A stretch of DNA of 64,000 nucleotides from Williamsia sp. 1138. GTDB lineage: Bacteria; Actinomycetota; Actinomycetes; Mycobacteriales; Mycobacteriaceae. Numbering within the stretch: the stretch's first letter is position 1; each line of letters opens with the position of its first letter. This document shows positions 43,259 to 51,275 of this stretch, piece after piece. Under the pieces are notes generated by a model, which did no database searches, was not told the origin of the DNA, and saw only the letters and a list, made by a program, of their open reading frames with translations. The DNA lies in contig NZ_MJEJ02000046.1 of the NCBI RefSeq assembly GCF_002095435.2, forward strand, positions 62,001-126,000. The letters run 5' to 3'. The translations under genes and the position numbers were made by a program.

Positions 43259-43400
43259 GGCACGATCGACGGAACCCCAACGGTCTCGCGGCCCCGCACG
43301 TTCTGGACTGAGGAGGAGCGAGCGCAGCGATGCGAGGAGGAAGGAAGACGACGCGATCAGGGCCGCGACGACCCAGCGAGCGAGCGAGCAAATTCAACAC
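43259..43400 (-). repeat. 142-bp dispersed repeat, right copy (inverted)
   Basis: The minus strand from 43400 to 43259 matches 29894-30035 at roughly 90 percent by eye, including the long stretch GTCGTCTTCCTTCCTCCTCG and the end GTTCCGTCGAYCGTGCC, where the 21-bp array begins at the other site; only one such unit edge is present here. Positions 43357-43400 also encode the last codons and the stop of the thioesterase gene. The two copies are inverted about 13.2 kb apart. Confidence 0.85.
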
Positions 43401-44271
43401 CGTCGGCTGCAGCTTGGGTGAGAAGTTTCCCGTCTGAGTCGGTCATCGTGGCGATGACCGAACTGATCCGTCGGCCGGTTTTCACCTGTTCGACGGTGAT
43501 CGTCAGGTCTCCGGCGTCGAGGGCCGGGGACCGGAGGAAGCCGACGGTGATGTCGCTGATCCGGTAGCGGGCGCCGGCCGTCGCCGATAGTTCGACACCG
43601 AGGGAACACACCTCGGCCATGAGCGCGATGACGACCCCGCCGTGCATCGTTCCCATCTGATTGGCCATCGCCATGCTCGGTGTCGCGGTCACGACGACAT
43701 CCGACTCCCCCACCGCGGTGACTGCCATCCCGAAGACGTTCTGGATCGGCCCCGGGGCAATGGTTCCGTCGGCCAGGCCGCAAAGGATCTCGCGTCCGGT
43801 CAGGGCTGGATCCAACGTGACGGGCGAGCTCGCGCCGTGCATCTCGGATTCTGTAGCCACCGCGTCGCGTCGGGGTATCTCCCCGATCGCCCTGCTGACG
43901 ACAACGGCGCGTCCGGTGGCCGAACACACCACGGCTCCGGTGGTCTCGTCGACGAGCTCGGCATAGGTCGTCCCGTGCCCTTCGACGGACCCGACCACCC
44001 GACCTCGCCCGGTCACCAAGGCGCCGAGGGTCACCGGGACCGGGACGGCAAGCGACAGCCGCGATTGCACGGTTGCAGTGCCGGGTGGTTGCGAGTGATA
44101 GAAGCTCGATCCGCCCACCATCTCTGCGAGAGTCGCAATCGCAGAAAGCCCTACCTCGCCGCGGTGGTCTACAAGCCCCGCGCCGACATGCTGTCGCAGC
44201 ACGGTGCCATACGGCTCACCGGGAGATGCGGAGATCGCGAGGGCGGCCAGAGGATCAGGTGCTGCAGTCAT
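43357..44271 (-). CDS. Double hotdog thioesterase (PaaI-like)
   Basis: A 304-residue protein from ATG 44271 ([11 protein letters not shown]); the longer frame is unsupported. Two hotdog folds in tandem are recognisable: [20 protein letters not shown] in the first and [20 protein letters not shown] in the second, the second being a good PaaI-like active-site helix. It would hydrolyse acyl-CoA. The last residues ([13 protein letters not shown]) and the TGA come from the 142-bp repeat, so the C-terminus has probably been replaced or extended by repeat insertion. It lies 31 bases downstream of the SDR gene. Confidence 0.82.
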   Translation of the reverse strand: MTAAPDPLAALAISASPGEPYGTVLRQHVGAGLVDHRGEVGLSAIATLAEMVGGSSFYHSQPPGTATVQSRLSLAVPVPVTLGALVTGRGRVVGSVEGHGTTYAELVDETTGAVVCSATGRAVVVSRAIGEIPRRDAVATESEMHGASSPVTLDPALTGREILCGLADGTIAPGPIQNVFGMAVTAVGESDVVVTATPSMAMANQMGTMHGGVVIALMAEVCSLGVELSATAGARYRISDITVGFLRSPALDAGDLTITVEQVKTGRRISSVIATMTDSDGKLLTQAAADGVEFARSLAGSSRP

Positions 44272-44302
44272 GTCTGAACACCTACCACGTGGCCGACCCG
44301 GG

Positions 44303-45175
44303 TTAGTCGGTGACCAGCTTCTGCAGCTCCGCGAGAGTGTAGGGCGGTTCGTCGTCGTGGCCCCGGTACGCCACGAACGAGGGTTCGAAGGCGGGGTATC
44401 GACCGATGAATCCACCGGCAGCACTGTAGATCTGGCCGGTGATTCCCGACGCGAGGTCACTCGCGAGGTAGACATAGAGCGGCGCGACGTACTCGGGAGG
44501 CGCCGGATCGAGCGCAGCGTCTCGCGTACCGGCATCGAGGAGCCCACGCTCGAACAGTTCGTTGATGTGCGCCTCGTACTCGGGTCCCGTGGACAAGCGT
44601 GTCTTGCCGCCCGGGCACACGACGTTCACCCGTACGCCGTGTGGTGCAAGGTCCGCGGCGAGCGCAACCGACAGGCTGTTCACCCCGCCTTTTCCTGCCG
44701 GGTAACCGGTGCCGCCGAAATTGCCTGCCGATGCGGCTGAACCGGTGGTGACGATCGCACCCGATCCCTGCCGGACCAGAATCGGGGCCGCGGCCTTCGT
44801 CAGTTCGAAGGTGCTCACGAGATGGGCATCGAGCTGGGCGAAGAACTCGTAGGTGCTCATCGTCAGGATCGACGAACCGGCGGGCTCAGCGACCCCTGCG
44901 CAATTGATGACGATGTCGATGCCACCGAACTCGCTCACCGACGCCTCGACCAACTGATGTGCCACCTCCTCGTCGGCGACGTTCCCCACCACCGGTATGG
45001 ACCGGCCGCCACCGCTCACCAACTCGTGCGCGGCGGCCTTGGTCGTCGAATCGTCACGTCCGTTGACGATCACCGACGCACCCTCGGCGGCAAGCGCTTT
45101 CGCCACGGCGAGTCCGATGCCTCTACTCGACCCCGCAACGACCGCACGTTTGCCGAGCAGATGTTGTGTGCTCAC
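44303..45175 (-). CDS. Short-chain dehydrogenase/reductase
   Basis: A 290-residue SDR starting at GTG 45175. The cofactor motif is GSSRGIGLAVAKAL (about 15-28), the NAG variant reads NCAGVAEP, and the catalytic residues are Ser in TTGSAAS and Tyr-x-x-x-Lys in YPAGK. The C-terminus (GHDDEPPYTLAELQKLV) is longer than in minimal SDRs and resembles the extension of some peroxisomal MFE-type hydroxyacyl-CoA dehydrogenases. It belongs to the minus-strand lipid/sterol run. Substrate unknown. Confidence 0.87.
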   Translation of the reverse strand: MSTQHLLGKRAVVAGSSRGIGLAVAKALAAEGASVIVNGRDDSTTKAAAHELVSGGGRSIPVVGNVADEEVAHQLVEASVSEFGGIDIVINCAGVAEPAGSSILTMSTYEFFAQLDAHLVSTFELTKAAAPILVRQGSGAIVTTGSAASAGNFGGTGYPAGKGGVNSLSVALAADLAPHGVRVNVVCPGGKTRLSTGPEYEAHINELFERGLLDAGTRDAALDPAPPEYVAPLYVYLASDLASGITGQIYSAAGGFIGRYPAFEPSFVAYRGHDDEPPYTLAELQKLVTD

Positions 45176-45181
45176 GGCCGC

Positions 45182-46447
45182 TCAGGTACCTGCCGTCACC
45201 GGAGTGATCGACAGCGGGATACCGCGGCCACGGTCCTCGAACTCGAACGTTGCGCCGCCGCTGAAGCGCGCGATCGCAACCTCCCCGAGTTCCTTCTCGA
45301 GCGGGGTGCCATGAGATATCTCGATCACCAGGTCGTCGCCGTCCGCGTATCCGGACACTGCGGACCAACTCAGTTCGACTGCGGTGGCCATCGCCAACAC
45401 CGGCTCGAGGTGGTCGGGATCGAGGTGCGCCAACCATCCGTCATCCGCAACGGCGTCGGATGATCGGGGCAATCGCACCCTGACGATGGCCTCGTCTCCC
45501 GATCCTGCCGTCTCGACCTGGACACCGGTGTACTGGACAGGCCCCAGAATGGGGTGAAGTCGCAGCACGGTTGCCAGGTCCTCGGCTCCGCGGTCGAGAC
45601 CGAGACTCTGCCGCAGGCGATCTGCAGTCAGTCCGCTGATCCCTGTGAGTTGCTTCCGGAAGATCTCGATGGCCCCGTCCTCATCGGTCTTCCCGCGTAC
45701 TGACATCAGAAAACCGAGAGCCAGCAACTGGTGCTGCAGCGCCACCTCTTCCGCGATCCGCACGAGTGCGGAATGTGACCAATCCTCGAACTTCAGGTCC
45801 TCCCAGACCGGACCGAGGTAGTCATCGTGGCCGTCGCCCCCGGGCTCGATCGTCGACAATTCGGCTTGGGCGGCCCGGGTGCCCGACATGATGATCGACT
45901 CCGGAGGCAGCGGAAGCTCATCCCGGTCGGGTTCGATCGTCACCGTCCATGCGCAGTGCGGGTGCTGCCCCTCGGGCCTGCGCGGCGGCCGATGGATAGG
46001 CCGGATCCGGGCACGCCGATTCGTGGCGATGGCGGTGGCGTCGAACGTCGGATCTTCGATGTCGTGGCACATCGAGGTGACGTAATCGTCACCCATCGGC
46101 TCGACATCCATCAGTGCGCCACAGTGATTGAGAACGAACTCACCGTGGTACTCGTCGTAGATGGTGTAGCGGAAGTCCATGAATTGCGGCGGAGCGCCGA
46201 TGTCGAGCTGGAGACACTTGAACATGTCTGCCACTCCGTCACCGTCGATCTGCAACGCGGCGCGCATCCGCTTGGTGTAGACGGGGCTGGCCGCCATCCA
46301 TTCTTCGATGGCGATCTGGGCCATGGTCTCGCGTCCGAATGCTGCGATGCAGTGGGCCATTCCGGACCGGTCGATCAACTGGCCCGACAACAGGAGTTCG
46401 GGGACCAGCTTCGCCAGGGTCGTGCGGTCGAGGGCTGCGTACGACAT
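45182..46447 (-). CDS. Uncharacterised 421-residue protein in the CYP51 neighbourhood
   Basis: I do not recognise a named family with confidence. The sequence has no signal peptide or membrane helix. Notable segments are HCIAAFGRETMAQIAIEEWM, a Cys/His/Asp-bearing stretch TSMCHDIEDPTFDATA (about 130-145), and HPHCAWTVTIEP. The Cys-His-Asp stretch and HCAW recall small amidohydrolase-like proteins such as L-2-aminothiazoline-4-carboxylate hydrolase, but this is weak. It lies 6 bases from the SDR and 8 from the NTF2-like gene, within the CYP51 operon. Confidence 0.6.
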   Translation of the reverse strand: MSYAALDRTTLAKLVPELLLSGQLIDRSGMAHCIAAFGRETMAQIAIEEWMAASPVYTKRMRAALQIDGDGVADMFKCLQLDIGAPPQFMDFRYTIYDEYHGEFVLNHCGALMDVEPMGDDYVTSMCHDIEDPTFDATAIATNRRARIRPIHRPPRRPEGQHPHCAWTVTIEPDRDELPLPPESIIMSGTRAAQAELSTIEPGGDGHDDYLGPVWEDLKFEDWSHSALVRIAEEVALQHQLLALGFLMSVRGKTDEDGAIEIFRKQLTGISGLTADRLRQSLGLDRGAEDLATVLRLHPILGPVQYTGVQVETAGSGDEAIVRVRLPRSSDAVADDGWLAHLDPDHLEPVLAMATAVELSWSAVSGYADGDDLVIEISHGTPLEKELGEVAIARFSGGATFEFEDRGRGIPLSITPVTAGT

Positions 46448-46455
46448 GGGTCAGA

Positions 46456-47007
46456 TCACCACATCGGAACCGGCGTTTTGCCGAGGGGGTACCAACCCGG
46501 CAGCAACTCTTCGGCATTGAGCACGCGATCGATGCGCCCCTGCATTCCCTTGCTCATCACGCCGTCGGTCATCATCTCCATGAACAGGGCGGTGACGTTG
46601 CCGTAGTCGAAGAAGTCTCGCTGCCAGCCCCATTTGAAATCGCCTGCGTACTTGAACCAGCTGCCCTGGATGCCCTCGAGTCCGTAGTGGCTCCCGTCCG
46701 GCCGCGTGGCCTCGAAGATCTGCTTCCACAACCCCAGCATGTCGCCGGTCTTCTCGTCGATCACCCAGGACTGGTACGGGTAGGTCCAGCCGTCGAGGCC
46801 GTCCATCTCGTATCCGATCGCGTAGTCCCGGATCTGTTCGCGTCCGATCGCCATGAAGTCGTGCTTGGCGCCGTAATTCCAGCCGTAGGTGGCGTCTTCG
46901 GTGTAGAAGTCGGCCAGCGGCCGCCAATCGCCGGTCTTCTCGCAGTCGATGTTTCCCTGCAACCAGCGCTCGACCATCTCGTCGAGTTCGGAACGATCAA
47001 AAGACAT
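46456..47007 (-). CDS. NTF2/SnoaL-like protein
   Basis: A 183-residue product from ATG 47007 (MSFDRSELDEMVERW; an ATG four codons earlier is possible). The N-terminal helices and FYTEDATYGWNYG, followed by IGREQIRDYAIGY, are typical of the NTF2-like cone fold (ketosteroid isomerase, SnoaL, dehydratases). It is rich in Trp, Tyr and Phe, suggesting a large hydrophobic pocket. Its position next to the CYP51 ferredoxin and my memory of an NTF2-like protein (Rv0760c) near the M. tuberculosis cluster fit steroid or lipid binding. Confidence 0.75.
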   Translation of the reverse strand: MSFDRSELDEMVERWLQGNIDCEKTGDWRPLADFYTEDATYGWNYGAKHDFMAIGREQIRDYAIGYEMDGLDGWTYPYQSWVIDEKTGDMLGLWKQIFEATRPDGSHYGLEGIQGSWFKYAGDFKWGWQRDFFDYGNVTALFMEMMTDGVMSKGMQGRIDRVLNAEELLPGWYPLGKTPVPMW

Positions 47008-47022
47008 GACAGTAACCAACTT

Positions 47023-47214
47023 TCATTCTTCAACGATTCTGAGGGCTTGCGTCGGACAGTAGCGCACTGCGCGTTCCACGTCCGCCAAATGACTGCTATC
47101 TGGTTGTGAATCAAGGAGATTCACAGAGTCACGTTCTGCTTCGAACAGGTCGGGGGCTTCCATCTCGCACATTCCGTGCCCCTGACACAGATCCAGATCC
47201 ACTTCGATTCTCAT
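47023..47214 (-). CDS. [3Fe-4S] ferredoxin, P450 redox partner
   Basis: A 63-residue ferredoxin from ATG 47214, with GGAGGT just upstream; the longer frame to 47274 is within the cyp51 end. The cluster ligands are DLCQGHGMC (the usual second Cys is replaced by His, giving a 3Fe-4S site) and CP in RYCPTQAL. Such ferredoxins pass electrons to P450s. It directly follows cyp51, as in M. tuberculosis (Rv0763c after cyp51), so it almost certainly serves CYP51. Confidence 0.93.
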   Translation of the reverse strand: MRIEVDLDLCQGHGMCEMEAPDLFEAERDSVNLLDSQPDSSHLADVERAVRYCPTQALRIVEE

Positions 47215-47240
47215 CGGAACCACCTCCAGAGCTCGTGGCA

Positions 47241-48593
47241 CTACCTGGAGCGCTTGCGGTACTTGACCTTGCACGGCTGCGCCAGTTGCACGACCATCTT
47301 CGAGTGGTCGTTCTTGTACGACTCCGACGGCTGGGCCATCTCGAACTCATAGTTCTGCAAGAGTACCGAGAAGATGGCTTTGAGCTGCATGATCGCGAAC
47401 TGCGCGCCCACGCAGCGGTGCCGGCCGGCACCGAACGGGATCCACGTCCAGCGGTTCACCAGGTCTTCCTGGCGTGGCTCCAGATACCGGTCCGGATCGA
47501 ACGCATCCGGGTTCGGGAAGTCCTCGGGCAACCGGTTCGAGATCGCCGGTGAGACCGCGATCGACTGACCGGGTTCGAGGTGGAAGTCCTCGACCTCGAA
47601 ATCGTTCTGCACCACGCGCATCAACACGATCAGGGGCGGGTGGAGCCGCAGTGCCTCTTTGAGGGCCGACTCGAGTTTCGGGATCTGCCGCATTGCACCA
47701 AAGCTGTATTCGGCACCATCGGCGTAGATCTCGTCGAGTTCGGAGGTCACCTGAGCCATGTACTCCGGGTGGCGCAGCAGTTCGATCAGCGTCCACGCGG
47801 CGGTACCGGACGTCGTGTGGTGACCGGCGAACATCATCGAGATGAACATGCCGGTGATGGTGTCAGCGGTGAACCGCAGGTTGCCCTCGTCGTCGCGGAT
47901 CGAGATCAGCACATCGAGAAGATCTTTGTCCTCATCGGTGGCCGGCTCTCCCGCGATACGGGTGTCCATGATCTCCTGGACCAACTCCACCAGCCCTTTT
48001 CGGGCCGCGTCACGCTTGCGGAAGCTCTCGATGTCGGCGTAGGCGTCGACATACGCGATCGGATCAGTGCCCTTTTCCAGATCGTGGTACAGGTGCGCGA
48101 AACGGCCATCCAGTTGTTCACGAAACTTTTTGCCCACCAGGCATGCCGACGAGGTGTAGATCGTCAGCTCCGCGAAGAACTCGAGGAGATCGATCTCGCC
48201 CTCGTCGCCCCACTCGGCGATGATCCGCTCGGTCTCTTGCGGGATCGTGATCGCGTGCTGCTTCATGTGCGCGCCCTTGAGCGCCTGGTTGTGCAGCATC
48301 TCCGACCTGCGCTCGGGGCTGGCATCGAACACCACCCCCTCACCGAAGATCGGGGTCATGAACGGGTACGCGGCCGCCTGATCGAGATCTTCTTCCGAGG
48401 CGCGGAAGAACGCCTCGTTCGCCGCGGCTCCCGACACGAGCGCGACTTCGCGATCCGCGAGCTGGAAGACACCGACGTCGCCGCACTCCTCGCGAACACG
48501 CCAGAACAGTCCGATCGGGTCGGTCGAGAGTTCTTCGAGGTGGCCGTGTTCGCCTTCGCCACCGGATACGCGCTTGGGTTTCGTGAGGGTCAC
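47241..48593 (-). CDS. cyp51: Sterol 14-alpha-demethylase CYP51
   Basis: A 450-residue P450 very similar throughout to mycobacterial CYP51B1: DPIGLFWRVREECGDVGVF, AYPFMTPIFGEGVVFDASPE, the CYP51-specific I-helix FAGHHTTSGTA, and the haem loop PFGAGRHRCVGAQFA. It removes the 14-alpha methyl of lanosterol-type sterols, though the physiological role in actinobacteria is unclear. The GTG start overlaps the stop of the upstream SDR gene. Ferredoxin follows by 26 bases. The F/YxxF/L region and HHT triad known for azole binding are conserved as far as I can see. Confidence 0.96.
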   Translation of the reverse strand: MTLTKPKRVSGGEGEHGHLEELSTDPIGLFWRVREECGDVGVFQLADREVALVSGAAANEAFFRASEEDLDQAAAYPFMTPIFGEGVVFDASPERRSEMLHNQALKGAHMKQHAITIPQETERIIAEWGDEGEIDLLEFFAELTIYTSSACLVGKKFREQLDGRFAHLYHDLEKGTDPIAYVDAYADIESFRKRDAARKGLVELVQEIMDTRIAGEPATDEDKDLLDVLISIRDDEGNLRFTADTITGMFISMMFAGHHTTSGTAAWTLIELLRHPEYMAQVTSELDEIYADGAEYSFGAMRQIPKLESALKEALRLHPPLIVLMRVVQNDFEVEDFHLEPGQSIAVSPAISNRLPEDFPNPDAFDPDRYLEPRQEDLVNRWTWIPFGAGRHRCVGAQFAIMQLKAIFSVLLQNYEFEMAQPSESYKNDHSKMVVQLAQPCKVKYRKRSR

Positions 48594-49384
48594 TTCTTGT
48601 CTCCTTCGATGCGTGGGACCGGGGCTTCGGCCTCGACCTCGACCAAGCGCATGTGCGCTCCTCGAGGCATGGAAACGATCGTCAAGATTGCTGTGGCGAG
48701 ATGTTCTGGCTTGAGAAAGTTGCTGTGGCGCGCGAGTCCGAACGGGATCCAGTCATTGAGGACCGACTCGGCGACCTCCGGGGTGAAGTTCATGCCCATT
48801 CCGGTCATGACCTGCCCCGGGCGGACCAGACTCGCCCGGACGCCGGTGCCTTCGAGTTCCATCTGGGCGGCTTCGGCGAGCCCTTCGACTCCACGCTTGG
48901 CGGCCACGTAGGCGCCCATCTGCGGGCGGGGACGCATCACGACGTCAGAGCTGATGAAGACGAAATCACCACGCCGCCTGGTGATCATCTCAGGAACCAC
49001 CCGGCGATAGAGCCGCTGCGCGCCGAGCAGATGGATGTTTACCTGCGCAGCGAAATCCTCGTTGCTGATCTCGTGAGCGCGCCCCGGGTCGAGGTCGCCC
49101 GCACCGGACACCACGATCTCGGCCGGTCCCAGTTGCGCTTGCGCCTTGGTGACGAACTCATCGATCGAATCGGCGTCGGTGATGTCCAGGGGTAGTGCGA
49201 CCGCCTCACCGCCCGCCTCGTTGATCTGGTCGACGAACTCCTGCGATTTGTGAACTCGTCTGGCGCCCAGCGCAACCGGGTGTCCGGCAGCACCGAGCAT
49301 GACGGCGGTGGCCGCACCGATACCGGACGAGGCACCGGCGACGAGCACGGGACGACGGGCGGGTTGCGGTTCGAAACGCGGCAT
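48590..49384 (-). CDS. Short-chain dehydrogenase/reductase upstream of cyp51
   Basis: A 264-residue SDR. The nucleotide motif is GASSGIGAATAVM; the active site is SSDVV and YVAAK (Tyr-x-x-x-Lys). ATG 49384 shares a base with the CYP123 stop (TGATG) and the gene ends in a GTGA overlap with cyp51. It corresponds in position to Rv0765c in the M. tuberculosis cyp51 cluster. The substrate is probably a hydroxylated lipid or sterol produced by one of the P450s; this is inferred from position. Confidence 0.9.
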   Translation of the reverse strand: MPRFEPQPARRPVLVAGASSGIGAATAVMLGAAGHPVALGARRVHKSQEFVDQINEAGGEAVALPLDITDADSIDEFVTKAQAQLGPAEIVVSGAGDLDPGRAHEISNEDFAAQVNIHLLGAQRLYRRVVPEMITRRRGDFVFISSDVVMRPRPQMGAYVAAKRGVEGLAEAAQMELEGTGVRASLVRPGQVMTGMGMNFTPEVAESVLNDWIPFGLARHSNFLKPEHLATAILTIVSMPRGAHMRLVEVEAEAPVPRIEGDKK

Positions 49385-50622
49385 CAGCGTGCCTTCACTT
49401 TCATCGGCAGAGATGCAAATCCCCGGACGTTGACCGAGTGCACGCGCTCGGCGTTGTCGATGTCGATGTCCACCTGGTTTATCGACTTGACGATCTGGCC
49501 GAGCGCCACGTTCGACTCGAGCCGGGCCAGGTGCGCACCGAGGCAGAAGTGCGTCCCCAGACCGAAGCTGGTGAGAGTCTGGGCGCTGTCCCGGCCGATC
49601 TCGTAGCGGTCGGCGTTCTCGAAAACGTCGTCGTCACGATTGGCCGAACCCAGCAGCAGCAGGACGCGTTGGCCCGCCGGGATGGTGTAGCCGCCGTACT
49701 CGACGTCCTCCATCACCCTGCGGACCACGATCTGCGTCGAGTTGTCGTACCGCAATGTCTCTTCGGTCCACGCCGGCACGGCTTCGGGATCGGCCATCGG
49801 GATCGCGAGCTGATCTGGGTAACGCCAACCCCAATACACCGCGTTCGCAAGCAGTTTGGTGGTGGTCTCGTTGCCCGCCACGATCATCAGGATCATGAAG
49901 CCGATGATCTCGTCTTCGGTGAGCCTGGTCTTCTCACCGGTCTCGTCGTCGAGGATCTCGGCGGCGAGGAGCGCCGACACCAGATCGGTGCCGGGGTTCT
50001 TGCGCCGGTCGACGAGTAGTTCGCTGTAGTAGCGGGTCAACTCGAAGTAGGCGTAGACGGCCGCTTCCGGGACGTCGAAGACTCCCTCCTCGCGGTGGAT
50101 CAGCAGATCGGACTTGGTGCGCAGGTGGGCTCGGTCGGACACCGGCACGTCGAGCAGCTCGGACACGACATCCATCGGCAGCAGGCCGGCGAACTCGGTC
50201 ACGTAGTCGAACTCGCCCATCTCCAGGCAGCGATCCCAGTGCTGGTGGGTGAGCTCGGCGATCCGTTCGGCGAGTTCACCGATCCGCTTGGGCGTGAACC
50301 CCTTCGACACCAGTTTGCGAATCCGCATGTGCTTCGGATCGTCGAGGGCCAGAAAGGACATCGATTTGTGGGCGTCGGGTCCGTATGCCGCGGGATCCAT
50401 CGACACACCCCAGCTGTTCGACAGCCGGGTCGCGTCGCGGAACCCGTTGCGCACGTCTTCGTGCTTGGCAAAGGCCCAGAAGTCCATGTCTGCGTTGTGA
50501 TAGACCGGCGCCTCGGCCCGGAGCCGGGCATAGGTCGGGTACGGATCTTCGTGGAAGTTGTAGTCGTACGGGTCGAACGGCAACGGGTCGCGAAGGTTCG
50601 GGGTCTGCATACCTGCGGTCAT
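49384..50622 (-). CDS. Cytochrome P450, CYP123-like
   Basis: A 412-residue bacterial P450. The N-terminus DPLPFDPYDYNFHEDPYPTY, the oxygen-binding AGNETTT, EETLRY, and the haem loop FGLGTHFCLGAHLAR are all intact. Its place between TetR and the SDR next to cyp51 matches cyp123 (Rv0766c) of M. tuberculosis. The ATG overlaps the TetR stop by ATGA. It would share the CYP51 ferredoxin. The substrate is unknown. Confidence 0.9.
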   Translation of the reverse strand: MTAGMQTPNLRDPLPFDPYDYNFHEDPYPTYARLRAEAPVYHNADMDFWAFAKHEDVRNGFRDATRLSNSWGVSMDPAAYGPDAHKSMSFLALDDPKHMRIRKLVSKGFTPKRIGELAERIAELTHQHWDRCLEMGEFDYVTEFAGLLPMDVVSELLDVPVSDRAHLRTKSDLLIHREEGVFDVPEAAVYAYFELTRYYSELLVDRRKNPGTDLVSALLAAEILDDETGEKTRLTEDEIIGFMILMIVAGNETTTKLLANAVYWGWRYPDQLAIPMADPEAVPAWTEETLRYDNSTQIVVRRVMEDVEYGGYTIPAGQRVLLLLGSANRDDDVFENADRYEIGRDSAQTLTSFGLGTHFCLGAHLARLESNVALGQIVKSINQVDIDIDNAERVHSVNVRGFASLPMKVKAR

Positions 50623-51209
50623 CGGTTCTCCAGCAGTAGGTTGGCCGCGGCGACGAGCCGATCGGCGATGGCGGAATACGTTTCGTAGCCCATACCGGCG
50701 CGGACAAGCGCTCCGGAGTACAGCATTTCGAGTGCTTCGAGCAGGCTTTCGTCGGCAGGCGCGCCGGTGTCCGCAACCAGCGCCGACGACAGCCGCTGCC
50801 GGATCAGCACGCCGATCCGTACCCGCAGGTGCTCGACGTCGGGGTCAGATCCGAGAAGCGATGCCGTGACCGCCCGCGCCAACTGGTTGTCATCCTCCAC
50901 CGCTAGTGACACCGAACGGAGAACAACAGCCACCCGCTCTGCCCTGGGCAACGACGGATCGGGCTCGACGATCTCCTCTGCCAGTCGGCGCCAGAACAGT
51001 TCGGCGACCACGTGCCCCTTGGAACTGAAGTAGGTGTAGGCGGTCGCGGGAGCGACGCCTGCACGCTTGGCAACCGACCGCACCGTCAGCGCGTCGTACC
51101 CGACTTCGCGCAGCACCTCGACCGCAGCCTCGGTGAGCTTGTTCACCGTGTCTGCCTGCGCGGTGGTGAGCCGACGGCGAGTGGATTCGAAAGAAACCGG
51201 ACTGGACAT
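50619..51209 (-). CDS. TetR-family regulator of the CYP51/CYP123 locus
   Basis: The product has 196 residues from ATG 51209 (an ATG at 51221 adds four). The HTH is LTEAAVEVLREVGYDALTV and AKRAGVAPATAYTYFSSKGH (about 45-64). It is the first gene of the minus-strand P450 run and divergent from the aldehyde dehydrogenase arm, the same layout as Rv0767c/aldA in M. tuberculosis. It probably represses both directions from the 54-67 base gap between the starts. Confidence 0.9.
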   Translation of the reverse strand: MSSPVSFESTRRRLTTAQADTVNKLTEAAVEVLREVGYDALTVRSVAKRAGVAPATAYTYFSSKGHVVAELFWRRLAEEIVEPDPSLPRAERVAVVLRSVSLAVEDDNQLARAVTASLLGSDPDVEHLRVRIGVLIRQRLSSALVADTGAPADESLLEALEMLYSGALVRAGMGYETYSAIADRLVAAANLLLENR

Positions 51210-51246
51210 GGACAGTGACATTACACTAGGTTCAAACGCGAGTCCA

Positions 51247-51256
51247 GACACGTGTC
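51247..51256. promoter_or_regulatory. Palindrome in the TetR/aldehyde dehydrogenase divergent gap
   Basis: GACACGTGTC is a perfect 10-base palindrome inside a wider, imperfect CCAGACACGTGTCCAG. It lies 20-30 bases before the aldehyde dehydrogenase ATG, next to the AAGGAGG ribosome-binding site, and within 40 bases of the TetR start. It is the best candidate operator in the gap. Confidence 0.45.
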
Positions 51257-51275
51257 CAGAAGGAGGCGATCGGCG

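Noticed and set aside
43176-43400. N-terminal extension of the TIGR03084-like gene
   Set aside because: The extra 75 codons encode the repeat and cross the operator-like palindrome; family similarity begins at the GTG at 43175.
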